Source: a virus. Taken from it: a stretch of DNA of 20,592 nucleotides. Position 1 is the stretch's first letter. Every line of letters starts with the position of its first letter. The DNA lies in IMG/VR virus record IMGVR_UViG_3300049856_000159, positions 1 through 20,592 of that record; one strand, written 5' to 3'. The translations under genes and the position numbers were made by a program. The notes under the pieces were generated by a model that saw only the letters and a program-made list of their open reading frames with translations, was not told the origin of the DNA and did not search any database. Positions 12,348-20,592 of this stretch are shown here, piece by piece.

Positions 12348-14332
12348 TGAAGTTAAGTCTTGATTTTGAGACCCGAAGCATTGCCGAACTTAAATCCGTT
12401 GGTGGGTGGGCATACAGTGAGCACCCCTCAACCGAGATATTGATGGCGGCGGTGGCAATCGATGGCGGAAGACCGACCTGTTTTAATTGCCGGATACCCG
12501 AGCAACGCGAGCAGGTAGAAGCACTCCTTTGTGTAGCAGACGAGATCCGCGCATGGAACGTCGCGTTTGAATACGCAATGATTGTTAACGTATGGAAACT
12601 TAAAGTATCTTCTGACGTATTCTTTGACACGATGGCTAAGGCGTGCGCGTTCTCGATGCCTGCATCATTGGAGAAGTGCGGCGCTGCGCTTAACCTAGCT
12701 ATTCAAAAAGACAAAGAGGGCGATCGGCTCATTCGGCTATTCAGTATTCCAGCCACGGCGGGGAAGCTGAAAGGCACGTTTCGTGAACCCGAGCAACACG
12801 CGGAGGACTACGCAGCGTTTATGCGGTACTGCGAGCAAGACGTAGCTTCCGAGATGGCAATTGATGCTGCCTTACCTGAGCTTACTGCCGACGAACGATT
12901 ATTTTGGAACACCACTTGGAAGACTAATTTACGTGGCGTACCGTTCGATACGAAGCTTATTGCGGCTTTACAGAAGATGGTCGAGCGGGGGCAATCCGTA
13001 ATCGGTGCGGCGGTAGCGGCACGTACCGACAACGCGCTCGACGGCTATGCACTCAAAAATAACCACAAGAAAGTCGCTAACTACCTGGAGCTACCTAGCG
13101 TAGCTAAGGCGTATGTCAAAGAGATGTTGGCACACGGCGATCTGCCAGAGAAGACACGCGAATTGCTTATTGCACGGCAAGCATTAGGCCGTACCGCCGT
13201 AGCCAAGCTCCCCAAATTCAATAGTTACTTAGGCCGCGATAAGCGTGTGCGGTTTGCGCATCGCTTCAATGGCGCACAATCGGGCCGCGATACGAGTCCG
13301 GGCGTCAACTTGATGAATTTACCGCGTGGCGCGAAGTTCGATGTACCAAAGTTAATTGAGTCGGCACTTGCGGACGATTGGGAAACATTTTTTGAGACAT
13401 CGAAGTACCACCTAGGGAAAAAAGGTAACGAGCAGGTGCCGTTCGATCCGCTCGGTGCGGTTGTGGCGTGTCTACGTGGGTGCATTGCACCGATAAAGGG
13501 CGCGCTTTACCAATGTGACTACGCGAGTATCGAACCGCGTGTGTTGGCTTGGTATTCTGGTCAGGAATGGGAACTTGAAGCGTGGCGTGCTTATGATAGC
13601 GGCACGGGGCCGGATTTGTACAAGGTCTTTGCTGCTAAGGCTTGGAACATTGATGTTAGCGAGGTACAAGGTGAGCAGCGACAGCTTGGCAAAGTAGGTA
13701 AGCTTGCTGCCGCTTACAGGACGGGTTGGAAGACCTTACAAACGCAAGCTCGTGAAGTCTATGGATTGGTTCTTACCGAAGAAGAAGCCGCGTTCATTAT
13801 CGATTCGTATCGTGCGACACACCGAGAAAATGTAGCATTCTGGCACAACACCGAGTCCGCTGCAATGAAGGCGATTGCAAATCCTAAAACCGTGTACAGC
13901 GTAGGTAAGGCAGCCTACCGTTTTGATGGCGTTCACCTCCAATGCCGCTTAGCAAGTGGCAGAAAGATAACGTACCCATATGCATCAGTCAAAGAACGAA
14001 CTACCGACTGGGGAACAAAAAACCAGCTTCACTACTTCTGCGAAGATGGACCGGGAAAAGTGTGGCGAGAAGTGGCGACTCATGGCGGAGTCCTTGTCAA
14101 CCATATCGTCCAGGGAACGAGCGGGTGTTTACTTCGCGATGCTTGCAACAGGCTCGAAGGAGCCGGGTTTCCGGTTATATTGAGGATCTACGACGAGATC
14201 GTGGCAGAGATGCCGGATGACACACGCTTTGAAGAGTTCAAGAAAATCATTTTGACGTTACCGGCATGGGCAGAAGGTCTGCCTTTGAACGGTGCGGGTT
14301 TTATTGCAACAAGGTATCGCAAAGATGGATGA
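12347..14332 (+). CDS. Family A DNA polymerase with 3'-5' exonuclease
   Basis: 661 residues, the usual size of stand-alone phage PolA-type replicases without a 5' nuclease. Exonuclease: D6 and E8 in LDFETRS, NVAFE (71-75), and Y161/D165 in RYCEQD, so proofreading looks active. Polymerase: motif A CDYASIEPRVLAW with D391; motif B R445, K449, L453, Y457 (RQLGKVGKLAAAY); motif C RIYDEIVAE with D616 and E617. Catalytic acids are present; the Phe of E. coli motif B is Leu, as in other phage polymerases. TGATG overlap with the previous gene. It is the likely replicative polymerase, partner of the primase-helicase upstream. Confidence 0.95.
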   Translation: MKLSLDFETRSIAELKSVGGWAYSEHPSTEILMAAVAIDGGRPTCFNCRIPEQREQVEALLCVADEIRAWNVAFEYAMIVNVWKLKVSSDVFFDTMAKACAFSMPASLEKCGAALNLAIQKDKEGDRLIRLFSIPATAGKLKGTFREPEQHAEDYAAFMRYCEQDVASEMAIDAALPELTADERLFWNTTWKTNLRGVPFDTKLIAALQKMVERGQSVIGAAVAARTDNALDGYALKNNHKKVANYLELPSVAKAYVKEMLAHGDLPEKTRELLIARQALGRTAVAKLPKFNSYLGRDKRVRFAHRFNGAQSGRDTSPGVNLMNLPRGAKFDVPKLIESALADDWETFFETSKYHLGKKGNEQVPFDPLGAVVACLRGCIAPIKGALYQCDYASIEPRVLAWYSGQEWELEAWRAYDSGTGPDLYKVFAAKAWNIDVSEVQGEQRQLGKVGKLAAAYRTGWKTLQTQAREVYGLVLTEEEAAFIIDSYRATHRENVAFWHNTESAAMKAIANPKTVYSVGKAAYRFDGVHLQCRLASGRKITYPYASVKERTTDWGTKNQLHYFCEDGPGKVWREVATHGGVLVNHIVQGTSGCLLRDACNRLEGAGFPVILRIYDEIVAEMPDDTRFEEFKKIILTLPAWAEGLPLNGAGFIATRYRKDG

Positions 14333-14780
14333 AACGCGCGAAACTATCACTGAGCGTCCACCGCATTTATGCTTGGTGTGTGGTACGCCGATATCAGATA
14401 CAAGAATCTTTTGTTCTTATGGGTGCAGCGCATCCAGCAAGGAGACTGACCCCGTTTCCACTTCTTGCAGAACTTGCGGAAAATTAATAGAGATATCAGA
14501 CCGGCAAAGAGATAACTATAAGTTGCGCGGTGTCGCCTATTGCAGTATGATATGCGGAAACGTAGCGAGAATAGCAAAAGTGACGCAATACTTTACGTCT
14601 GAAAGAATACGAAAAGGAGTTCCTGATACCACAACGTGTAAATACTGTGGGGCGACGATTGATTTTACGATTAGAAATAGGACAACCAGTAAGCGAATAC
14701 AAAAGTATCTTAGCCTAGGCTATTTCGTATGTAGATCCTGCACAAACATCCGTAGAGAAACAAAAAAACCAGCGGAGTAA
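14325..14780 (+). CDS. Multi-zinc-finger protein, 151 aa
   Basis: Start at ATG 14325, just inside the polymerase end, preceded by AAGG. Cys pairs are spread along the chain: CLVCG and CSYGC near the start, CRTCG and YCSMICG in the middle, CKYCG and VCRSC near the end. That gives enough ligands for three zinc sites of treble-clef or ribbon type, separated by basic linkers. No named family recognised. Likely a nucleic-acid-binding accessory protein of the replication or recombination block; the gene is slightly more AT-rich than the polymerase. Confidence 0.65.
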   Translation: MDETRETITERPPHLCLVCGTPISDTRIFCSYGCSASSKETDPVSTSCRTCGKLIEISDRQRDNYKLRGVAYCSMICGNVARIAKVTQYFTSERIRKGVPDTTTCKYCGATIDFTIRNRTTSKRIQKYLSLGYFVCRSCTNIRRETKKPAE

Positions 14781-14782
14781 TA

Positions 14783-15130
14783 ATGATAGTCACTCTCCCC
14801 GGCCTTGAACCATGCGCCAAAGCGCGTCCGCGTGTAACTGCACGCGGCACCTACATGCCAAAGCGCTACCAAGAATGGCGCAAGAAGTTTGTTATTATGT
14901 GGCGGAAAACTGTTCCGCCTTATCAATGGAACGAGCCAGTAATGATCAACGTACGCTGGACAACACCGACAGGTAATTGTAGACCCGACCTAGACAACGC
15001 GATTTCAGCGGTTTATGATGCGCTGCAAGATGCAGGCGCGCTCAGTAATGATTCACTTGTACGATCGGGGGCTTTTCGCATCGACAAAGGCCCCCTATCT
15101 ACGATCATAACTATCGCCGCTCACGTTTAG
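14783..15130 (+). CDS. rusA: RusA-type Holliday junction resolvase
   Basis: 115 residues, the normal length of RusA. N-terminal LPGLEPCAKARPRVTARGTYMP carries the basic strand typical of the family, and the catalytic region reads RPDLDNAISAVYDAL with D69 and D71, then SNDSLV with D90, matching the three essential aspartates of RusA (D70, D72, D91). RusA cuts four-way DNA junctions symmetrically; here it would clean up recombination or replication branches before packaging. GGAG lies upstream of the ATG. The gene ends at TAG 15128-15130, immediately against the stop of the opposing late operon, and carries a strong hairpin near its end. Confidence 0.88.
   Translation: MIVTLPGLEPCAKARPRVTARGTYMPKRYQEWRKKFVIMWRKTVPPYQWNEPVMINVRWTTPTGNCRPDLDNAISAVYDALQDAGALSNDSLVRSGAFRIDKGPLSTIITIAAHV
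15067..15095. terminator. GC-rich hairpin at the convergent operon border, possible terminator
   Basis: A 10-bp stem, GGGGGCTTTT (15067-15076) with AAAGGCCCCC (15086-15095), one G-T pair, 9-nt loop, sits inside the end of rusA. For the minus-strand late transcript it falls 36 bases after the stop codon, an expected terminator position. Neither side is followed by a T-run, so it is not a classic intrinsic terminator; it may cause pausing or block RNA decay. Confidence 0.4.
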
Positions 15131-18100
15131 TTATTCCGATAGCCGCATCTCTAAGTCATTATCGACTTTTTGCAAACGTTTGAAAGCAGCGGGGCCGAGC
15201 GCGAGACGTAACTTGATTAACTTTGCCCCGCCTGTTTTCTCATCGCGGTACTGATGGAGTAACATAGCACTGCGAATAAACTTATTGTATTCCGCATCGC
15301 TATTGGCTTCTTGTACCTTGGCGGTTATCCGATTAACCTTCTTGTAGTCTTGCTCAAGCAATGCCTTGCGAAGATCAGCACGTGATTGCGATAGGTAGCT
15401 CGGTCCTTCTCCGCCAGTGATTGAGACTTTGCCAAACAGCTTAGCCGTCTTTTCCTTGTAAAGGTTGTAAGCATACGGCCCCGTCATATCTTTAACGTTC
15501 ATCAAGCGATTGATTCGCTTAACAGCGGGAACAGCATCGGCGGGTTTCTCGCCTGCACTGACGGCTGTGGAGGCTAAGCCGAAAGGCGCGACGAGCATCT
15601 GCCAAATGCGTTTTCCGGTAAGATCACCGGCCCGTGCGGTTTCTTGAATACTGTTTCCAATAGGGCCACCCCCCAGTACCTGAACAAGCACGGGGATCTT
15701 GTAATCGCCGCTTTCGTACATCATGCGCAGCGAATCCATGCCATAGTATAGCGCTGCCGTCGCTGCTGTTGTCGCCGCAGCGCCAAGGCCAAGCCCTGCT
15801 ACACTTTCGCCAACGATACGACTGAACGCATGCGCCTTTGCGGCAGTAGAAGCGTCGCGGCTGAGTATCCCGCGTGCCGATTCCATGGTACGAAGAATTG
15901 TACGAATGCGGTTCTCCGCGTAACGGCGGAACAGCGGACCTAGCAGCAGCAACTTATCGTTTCGAGATAGTGTGCCTTGTTGCGCACGGTTACGGCTTTC
16001 ACCAACTACGTTTTCCGCAACGCGAGTTGCTGCCGCATGTATGTCCGCGTCAGTAGCGCTACCGTCTTTGAGCGATGCGATAAGCGAATCAGGAAGGTGG
16101 TGTTTTGCTGCGTAACCCTCATCGAGTAGGCTAATGCCGTCTTTGCGCATGCTCGTAATCCATGACCGAGCAGATTCGTACGCGGCTCCGCGAACGCTGC
16201 GATTCATGGTGTTACGCAAAGAACCACGACGTAGCCCGTTAGCTACATTATCGATAGTTTGACCTGGGCTGACACCCGCTACATCGCCACGGCGCAAATC
16301 CGTCTTGTTGTAAATAGTCTTCTCAAGGCCCCCTTCACGAACGGCCCGCCCTGGATTCATGGCCCGGTTCGCCACGCCGTAGAGTACGTGCTGTACCGGC
16401 ACTGAGCCGACGAGATTGAAATGCTCTAATGCATCTTGATACGCGGTTGCCGTAAGCATCAGGTTACTGATGATCTTTTTGGCATCATTATAATACCGAA
16501 CGGTGCCCTTGTCGTTAGCATCAAGGCCATGCGACGACACGTTATGGTACGCGTTCACAGCATCATTAACGGCTGCGATCTGCTCCTTGTTTATGACGCC
16601 TACTTTTAATTCAGGTAATGATTTCGCCAGATCACTTCCCGTACTTGCACCTTCAAACGCCGAATGGAAACCGATGCGGTCTGCGGTCGATTGAAAGAGC
16701 CCTTCCACATAGCTATGTGGGTCCGTCTCAATCATCTTGATGACTTTACCCTTAGCGTCTTTGATATACGCCGGTTGGAATGGGTACTTACGGCTTTGTT
16801 CCATACCGACTCGACCAACGAGCGCGCCTTCGCCAACTTCGCTTGGCCCCCAATCTTTGAGCACTACCTCTTCGGGTATACCGTTCTTTTCCGACAACAC
16901 TTTAACCCATGTGTCAAGAGCTGACGGATTATTGCCATCGAATACTGTTTGCGCCTGCGGGGTATGTCGACGAACAAGAACATTTTTACTGTCACTAGTA
17001 ACGGTCGGTAAGCCCGACTTCTGCGCGATGTCATAGGTCGCCTTGTTCGCTAGATCAACGCCGTCAAACACGTCTTTCAAGATCGCAGCACGCGGCTTAG
17101 CACCGGTGTACATGTCCATCAGATCCGATGACGCCCAGTTTTGTCCGGGTTCAAAGTTCGGTTTGTCGAGTCTACGAAGAGCAAACTCTTTGCGTGGGTC
17201 GACGATCGACGTCAACGCACGTGCTTTGGTGGCCGCTTCATGCGTTTCCGTTTTTACTTTCTGCGCTACGTGGAACGCTTCATTGAAACGTTCTGCGACT
17301 TTACGCACGCCTTCGTGGCTTGACCGCGCTAAACGATCAATGGCGCTTGCTCCGGCCAAGCCTTCAGCGTAGCGCAACGTACGCGACGCCAGATTGGTAT
17401 CTCCACGAGTTACATTTAAAAGCTCTTTGCTTAGCTTACCGACAGCTTTGCCGCCTTCGATAAGGGCGTCCGCTGGGTTCATGGACGCGCCAGTGCGTGC
17501 TTGATTACGTCCAGCAAGTTTCCGCTGTGTGTTTTTCTCCGCTACATCAACACGGTTCTGTTGCGCTGGCGAAAGGTCAGCGTAAGCAACGGTTTCTTTC
17601 GGATCTACGGCCGTGTAATCGGTGACGAGGCGGGCTTTGCCGGTTTCGGGTTCTACGAGATAGCGTTTCCCTTCTGGAGCGTTGCGTGCTTTTTCATCGA
17701 GCATGTCCTTCATTTTGCCCTGGATTAGCTCCGCGATCTGATTGACCTCTTTAGGATCCCGAAGCCCGCTTTGAATCTGTTCTGCTCCTGCTTTACGCAT
17801 AACAGCTACAGGGTCGGCACCTGCGGCATGCATTTTCGTAGACACGATAGCCATTGCAGTATCACGCAGCTTATTCGCTAGCTCATCCCCACTTCTGTCT
17901 AAAGTTTTGTATAGGTTATTAATAAGGAAGTGCCCCATGTCTTCAGGGGTTTGGAGATTTTCTGCTTCATGTAAATTTCCAAGCTCCGTACGATAGTCCT
18001 TAGCGTCATACCCTGATTGATAAATCGCTTTGTAATCGGGGGAGTCGGTACTTAGGTCTACGCCGTGTTTCTCAAGAAGGTCGTCGCGCACTTCTCCAGT

Positions 18101-19711
18101 AAGGCGTAGCTGCCGGTCTGCCTTTTTCCAATCTTCTTTAAAAAGACGCTGTAGGTGCCCCTCGCTTATTTTTTTATCGGCGTTGAATAGCTCCTCAATG
18201 TCGTGTAGTGATTTTCCGACTAAAGGACCGTCGAGAAGCGACGGCGACGTTTGCTCTCGCGGAGTTTCAACCGCCGCGCCTATACGTGTTTTATTTGCTC
18301 GGCGCTGCAAACCTTCATCAATCATCTGGAGATTACCGAGATAGCCTTTAGGATCCGGGTTTGCACGTAGATGTTCAACAGATGGCGCGAGGGCGGTTTG
18401 TCGCTCAGGCGGAAGACTATCGACGTATGCTTGTGCTTCCGGCGAGAGTGGACTCGCTTGCTGTTCAGCAGCAAGCGATTGTTGCTCTGCATCAAAAGCC
18501 GTTTGATCAGCCCGTTTGGTGCGCTCATCAATGCGTTTTTGTGCATCGATGCTACCGACGGCGGCAGGCTCTTGAACAGTTACCGGTTGGCTACCTATCT
18601 TCTCTGCTTTCTTACCGAGTAGTGCTTTAAGTTCTTCCGGCGTATATGATTCATGAAGGGTGCTTGCCACCTCAGAACCGGGTACTTCTTTAACGGCGCC
18701 TTGCATTCCATATGCCGCATCTCGTGCCACTGGAATTGCTTCGGCGGGAAGAACCCCTTGGCCTACGGGAGCAGGCACTACGTCGTCACCGCGATTGGCG
18801 GGTTGCCCGAAGTCTTGAGCGCGTTGTGCAATAGCGGCATCTTCGGTAATGCGCGCTTGCCGGGCTACCCGTTCTCCCCGCAATGCCGCAGGAAGTGCGT
18901 GTGCTCCGGGTAATAGCCCAAGCCCCGCACCTACTGCATAGTCGGCAGCACCTGGCGCAAACTGCTCATTGCCTGTCGCATAATCTGTAGCGCCCTGCAA
19001 GCCGGTTGCTGCAAGATTCGAGACAACGCCGGTTCCTGCCAAAGCGGCTGCTGCCATACGTCCTTCTTGCCCCAACGCTGACGCAGTGGGAACTACCGAT
19101 AACGCTGCGTTGGTCCCGGCAGTAACTCCAAGATTAAGTCGGTTAAGCGGATCGCGAAGGTCTTTGCCTTGATCCTGCATCTGTACGGCTTTGTTAGTCG
19201 TATCACCCAGCGCAGCGGTAAGGCCTGTAACGGGGGTGGAGTATGCAAGTAGATTTGAACCTGCTGCACTAAAAGGATCCATCCCTGCTTCTTGGGTCTG
19301 AACGCTTTGCGCTTGCTGTTGTAAGCGTTGAGCTAAGGCATCACGATACTCGGGTGAGATAACCGGAAGGTTATCACCGCCGTAAGGATTAGGAACGCGG
19401 GCGGCGTTAAGTAAGCCGCCTACCGCAGCGTTAGCGCCAAGCGCGATCTTTTTACCCGCAAGTCCAAAAGTGTCCGCTACTTCTGAGCCGTACTGCGATG
19501 CAAGACTCGGCGCTTCGTTTTTAGTTGGCGTACCAACGCGATTGCGCGCAATGTCACTAATGCGGCCAAAGTCATCTACTGTCGGGGTGTAGCCATTAGC
19601 CTTAAGCCCGGCTCCTGCCATCTGCATGACTTCTGCCGGATCAAGCGTAACGCCTTGCTTCTTCGTCTCATTGATGATGTAATCAACAAGACCCTCGTGA
19701 TTGACCGGCAT
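15131..19711 (-). CDS. Giant virion-type protein, 1526 aa (putative internal/ejection protein)
   Basis: A very large helical protein starting MPVNHEGLVDYIINETKKQG, with AGGGG five bases before the ATG. Visible layout: a helical N-terminus; a Gly/Ala-rich hydrophobic region at about residues 190-275 (LAGTGVVSNLAATGLQ, GAGLGLLPGAHALPAAL); a Gln/Ala-rich charged stretch at about 395-445; long helical regions with DRLARSSHEGVRKVAERF at about 800; and near residue 1310 another membrane-prone segment (AGLGLGAAATTAATAALYYG). Size, composition and membrane-prone segments match internal virion or DNA-ejection proteins of podovirus-like phages. No lysozyme or transglycosylase motif was recognised. It is last in the late operon, 8 bp after the Gln-rich gene. 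Confidence 0.7.
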   Translation of the reverse strand: MPVNHEGLVDYIINETKKQGVTLDPAEVMQMAGAGLKANGYTPTVDDFGRISDIARNRVGTPTKNEAPSLASQYGSEVADTFGLAGKKIALGANAAVGGLLNAARVPNPYGGDNLPVISPEYRDALAQRLQQQAQSVQTQEAGMDPFSAAGSNLLAYSTPVTGLTAALGDTTNKAVQMQDQGKDLRDPLNRLNLGVTAGTNAALSVVPTASALGQEGRMAAAALAGTGVVSNLAATGLQGATDYATGNEQFAPGAADYAVGAGLGLLPGAHALPAALRGERVARQARITEDAAIAQRAQDFGQPANRGDDVVPAPVGQGVLPAEAIPVARDAAYGMQGAVKEVPGSEVASTLHESYTPEELKALLGKKAEKIGSQPVTVQEPAAVGSIDAQKRIDERTKRADQTAFDAEQQSLAAEQQASPLSPEAQAYVDSLPPERQTALAPSVEHLRANPDPKGYLGNLQMIDEGLQRRANKTRIGAAVETPREQTSPSLLDGPLVGKSLHDIEELFNADKKISEGHLQRLFKEDWKKADRQLRLTGEVRDDLLEKHGVDLSTDSPDYKAIYQSGYDAKDYRTELGNLHEAENLQTPEDMGHFLINNLYKTLDRSGDELANKLRDTAMAIVSTKMHAAGADPVAVMRKAGAEQIQSGLRDPKEVNQIAELIQGKMKDMLDEKARNAPEGKRYLVEPETGKARLVTDYTAVDPKETVAYADLSPAQQNRVDVAEKNTQRKLAGRNQARTGASMNPADALIEGGKAVGKLSKELLNVTRGDTNLASRTLRYAEGLAGASAIDRLARSSHEGVRKVAERFNEAFHVAQKVKTETHEAATKARALTSIVDPRKEFALRRLDKPNFEPGQNWASSDLMDMYTGAKPRAAILKDVFDGVDLANKATYDIAQKSGLPTVTSDSKNVLVRRHTPQAQTVFDGNNPSALDTWVKVLSEKNGIPEEVVLKDWGPSEVGEGALVGRVGMEQSRKYPFQPAYIKDAKGKVIKMIETDPHSYVEGLFQSTADRIGFHSAFEGASTGSDLAKSLPELKVGVINKEQIAAVNDAVNAYHNVSSHGLDANDKGTVRYYNDAKKIISNLMLTATAYQDALEHFNLVGSVPVQHVLYGVANRAMNPGRAVREGGLEKTIYNKTDLRRGDVAGVSPGQTIDNVANGLRRGSLRNTMNRSVRGAAYESARSWITSMRKDGISLLDEGYAAKHHLPDSLIASLKDGSATDADIHAAATRVAENVVGESRNRAQQGTLSRNDKLLLLGPLFRRYAENRIRTILRTMESARGILSRDASTAAKAHAFSRIVGESVAGLGLGAAATTAATAALYYGMDSLRMMYESGDYKIPVLVQVLGGGPIGNSIQETARAGDLTGKRIWQMLVAPFGLASTAVSAGEKPADAVPAVKRINRLMNVKDMTGPYAYNLYKEKTAKLFGKVSITGGEGPSYLSQSRADLRKALLEQDYKKVNRITAKVQEANSDAEYNKFIRSAMLLHQYRDEKTGGAKLIKLRLALGPAAFKRLQKVDNDLEMRLSE

Positions 19712-19719
19712 CGTAACCC

Positions 19720-20571
19720 CTATTTGGTGATGAACTGCCCCATACCCGTTACGATGTTATTCTTAACCGCTTCGCGATCAACAGGCACAACCGGACCGGC
19801 CTTAGGATCAGTCGGCGGCGGGTTGTTCGATTCCCACACGGCAAGCTCTTCTGGCGATGGTGCACCCTGTAAAAAGGAAGCACGCATTCTCTTCCATGCC
19901 GTCTGTGCTTTAACGTATGACGCTGCTGCCGCCACGTCATTCTTACGGGTATCGGCCTCTTCTTTATTCTTTGCAATAAGTCCGTACTTTGCTTCCAACT
20001 CCGCAATACGTTGTTCGGGCGTCAGATGCATGTTCGGGCGCTCGGCAGCTAGTGTTTTCCGTGCGGACAACCCCTGTTGCGAGGGCGAAGAAATAAATGG
20101 CCCTTGTTCGCCCTGCGGTCCGGTGTTTTGTATATCGCGAGGGTCGACGTATCCTTGCGTCGCATCTTTGAACTGTGAGGCGTTCAGTTTGCTTTGCGCG
20201 TATTGGGCAAGTGCAGGATCTGAGCCGTTCGTGTACGCACGAGGATTAGTTTCTGCGAGTCGGTAGTTACCGAGCTGTTGCGCTAGGGCTGCCGATGCGC
20301 TACGCTGATCAGCAACGTGCTGTTGCGATGCGTAGTTGCGGCTATCCATGAGGGCTTGCCGTGCATCTTGCTGCTGGAGCCGATCTTGCTGTTGTGCATA
20401 CCGTTGCTGTTCCAACGCCATGCGGGCCGATTCTCGGTTATTGACAATATCCTGCTGGGCCTGTGCGGCTTTCTGATTATTGTAATCCGCATACGCCTGC
20501 GCGACTCCGCTCAAGCTGCGGCCTAACTGATCAGCAATACCGCCCGGAGTAAGAATAGCTTCAGCGTTCAT
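19720..20571 (-). CDS. Gln-rich structural-type protein, 283 aa
   Basis: Begins MNAEAILTPGGIADQLGRSL and is extremely rich in Gln, Ala and Arg over its first 110 residues (QQRYAQQQDRLQQQDARQA), which should form a long helix or coiled coil. A Pro/Gly-rich middle and a second helical part (ELEAKYGLIAKNKEEADTRK) follow. No enzyme motif. Such small Gln-rich proteins commonly sit just before a giant internal protein in podovirus-like late operons and probably form part of the internal core or ejection assembly; this is inference from composition and position. The ATG overlaps the preceding stop as TAATG. Stops with TAG. Confidence 0.65.
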   Translation of the reverse strand: MNAEAILTPGGIADQLGRSLSGVAQAYADYNNQKAAQAQQDIVNNRESARMALEQQRYAQQQDRLQQQDARQALMDSRNYASQQHVADQRSASAALAQQLGNYRLAETNPRAYTNGSDPALAQYAQSKLNASQFKDATQGYVDPRDIQNTGPQGEQGPFISSPSQQGLSARKTLAAERPNMHLTPEQRIAELEAKYGLIAKNKEEADTRKNDVAAAASYVKAQTAWKRMRASFLQGAPSPEELAVWESNNPPPTDPKAGPVVPVDREAVKNNIVTGMGQFITK

Positions 20572-20592
20572 TAGCCCATCCGATACGAGTTT
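20571..20592 (-). CDS. C-terminal end of an upstream late gene (partial)
   Basis: Reading on the minus strand into the window gives codons N-S-Y-R-M-G then TAA at 20573-20571, which overlaps the ATG of the Gln-rich gene as TAATG. Only six codons are visible, so the assignment rests on the overlap pattern typical of phage operons. The product cannot be named. Confidence 0.35.

Overview
The window reads as part of a tailed-phage genome (or a closely related prophage). The evidence is a compact run of same-strand genes joined by ATGA or TAATG overlaps, a full phage replication and recombination set, many tiny Cys-rich or unrecognised proteins, and very large Gln/Ala-rich structural-type genes on the opposite strand. 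The small-protein families (Lar-like zinc finger, DUF6378-like, DUF669, DUF6948-like, prim-pol/DUF3987, family A polymerase, RusA) suggest a phage of a Gram-negative proteobacterium. The giant virion-type protein suggests a podovirus-like particle. Host and particle type are inference. No integrase, repressor, lysis gene, capsid, terminase or tRNA is visible here.

Layout. Positions 1-4749 (+) hold an early accessory block: a pentapeptide-repeat protein cut by the window edge, then about sixteen small genes, mostly unrecognised, several of them Cys-rich. Positions 4746-6119 (+) hold a recombination module: a Sak4-like P-loop ATPase, a DUF669 single-strand-binding-type protein, and a 22-residue Lys/Pro/Ala peptide with a very strong ribosome-binding site. 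Positions 6120-6392 are the only sizeable gap and can fold into at least four hairpins. Positions 6393-7572 hold a DUF6948-like protein, a Gly-Tyr/Asp/Asn hexanucleotide array, and three small Cys-containing genes, one broken by an in-frame amber codon. Positions 7569-15130 (+) hold the replication block: a basic protein, an SF2 DEAD-box helicase with a zinc ribbon, a prim-pol/DUF3987 primase-helicase, two small proteins, a proofreading family A DNA polymerase, a zinc-finger protein and a RusA-type resolvase. Positions 15131-20592 (-) hold the end of the late operon: a 1526-residue virion-type protein, a 283-residue Gln-rich protein and the last codons of a third gene.

How it works together. 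The plus-strand genes form what looks like one long early/middle transcript. The primase-helicase and polymerase would copy the genome, the Sak4/DUF669 pair would anneal and protect single strands, and RusA would resolve branches. The late minus-strand transcript runs head-on into the early one. The two stop codons abut at 15130/15131, with a 10-bp GC-rich hairpin inside the rusA end as the only visible candidate for stopping transcription.

The most unusual points are the structured gap at 6120-6392, a hairpin holding a GTG start in its loop and the preceding stop codon in its arm at 6691-6713, the amber-interrupted zinc-ribbon gene at 7268-7456, and two nearly pure tandem-repeat coding arrays, one carrying an exact 90-bp tandem duplication.
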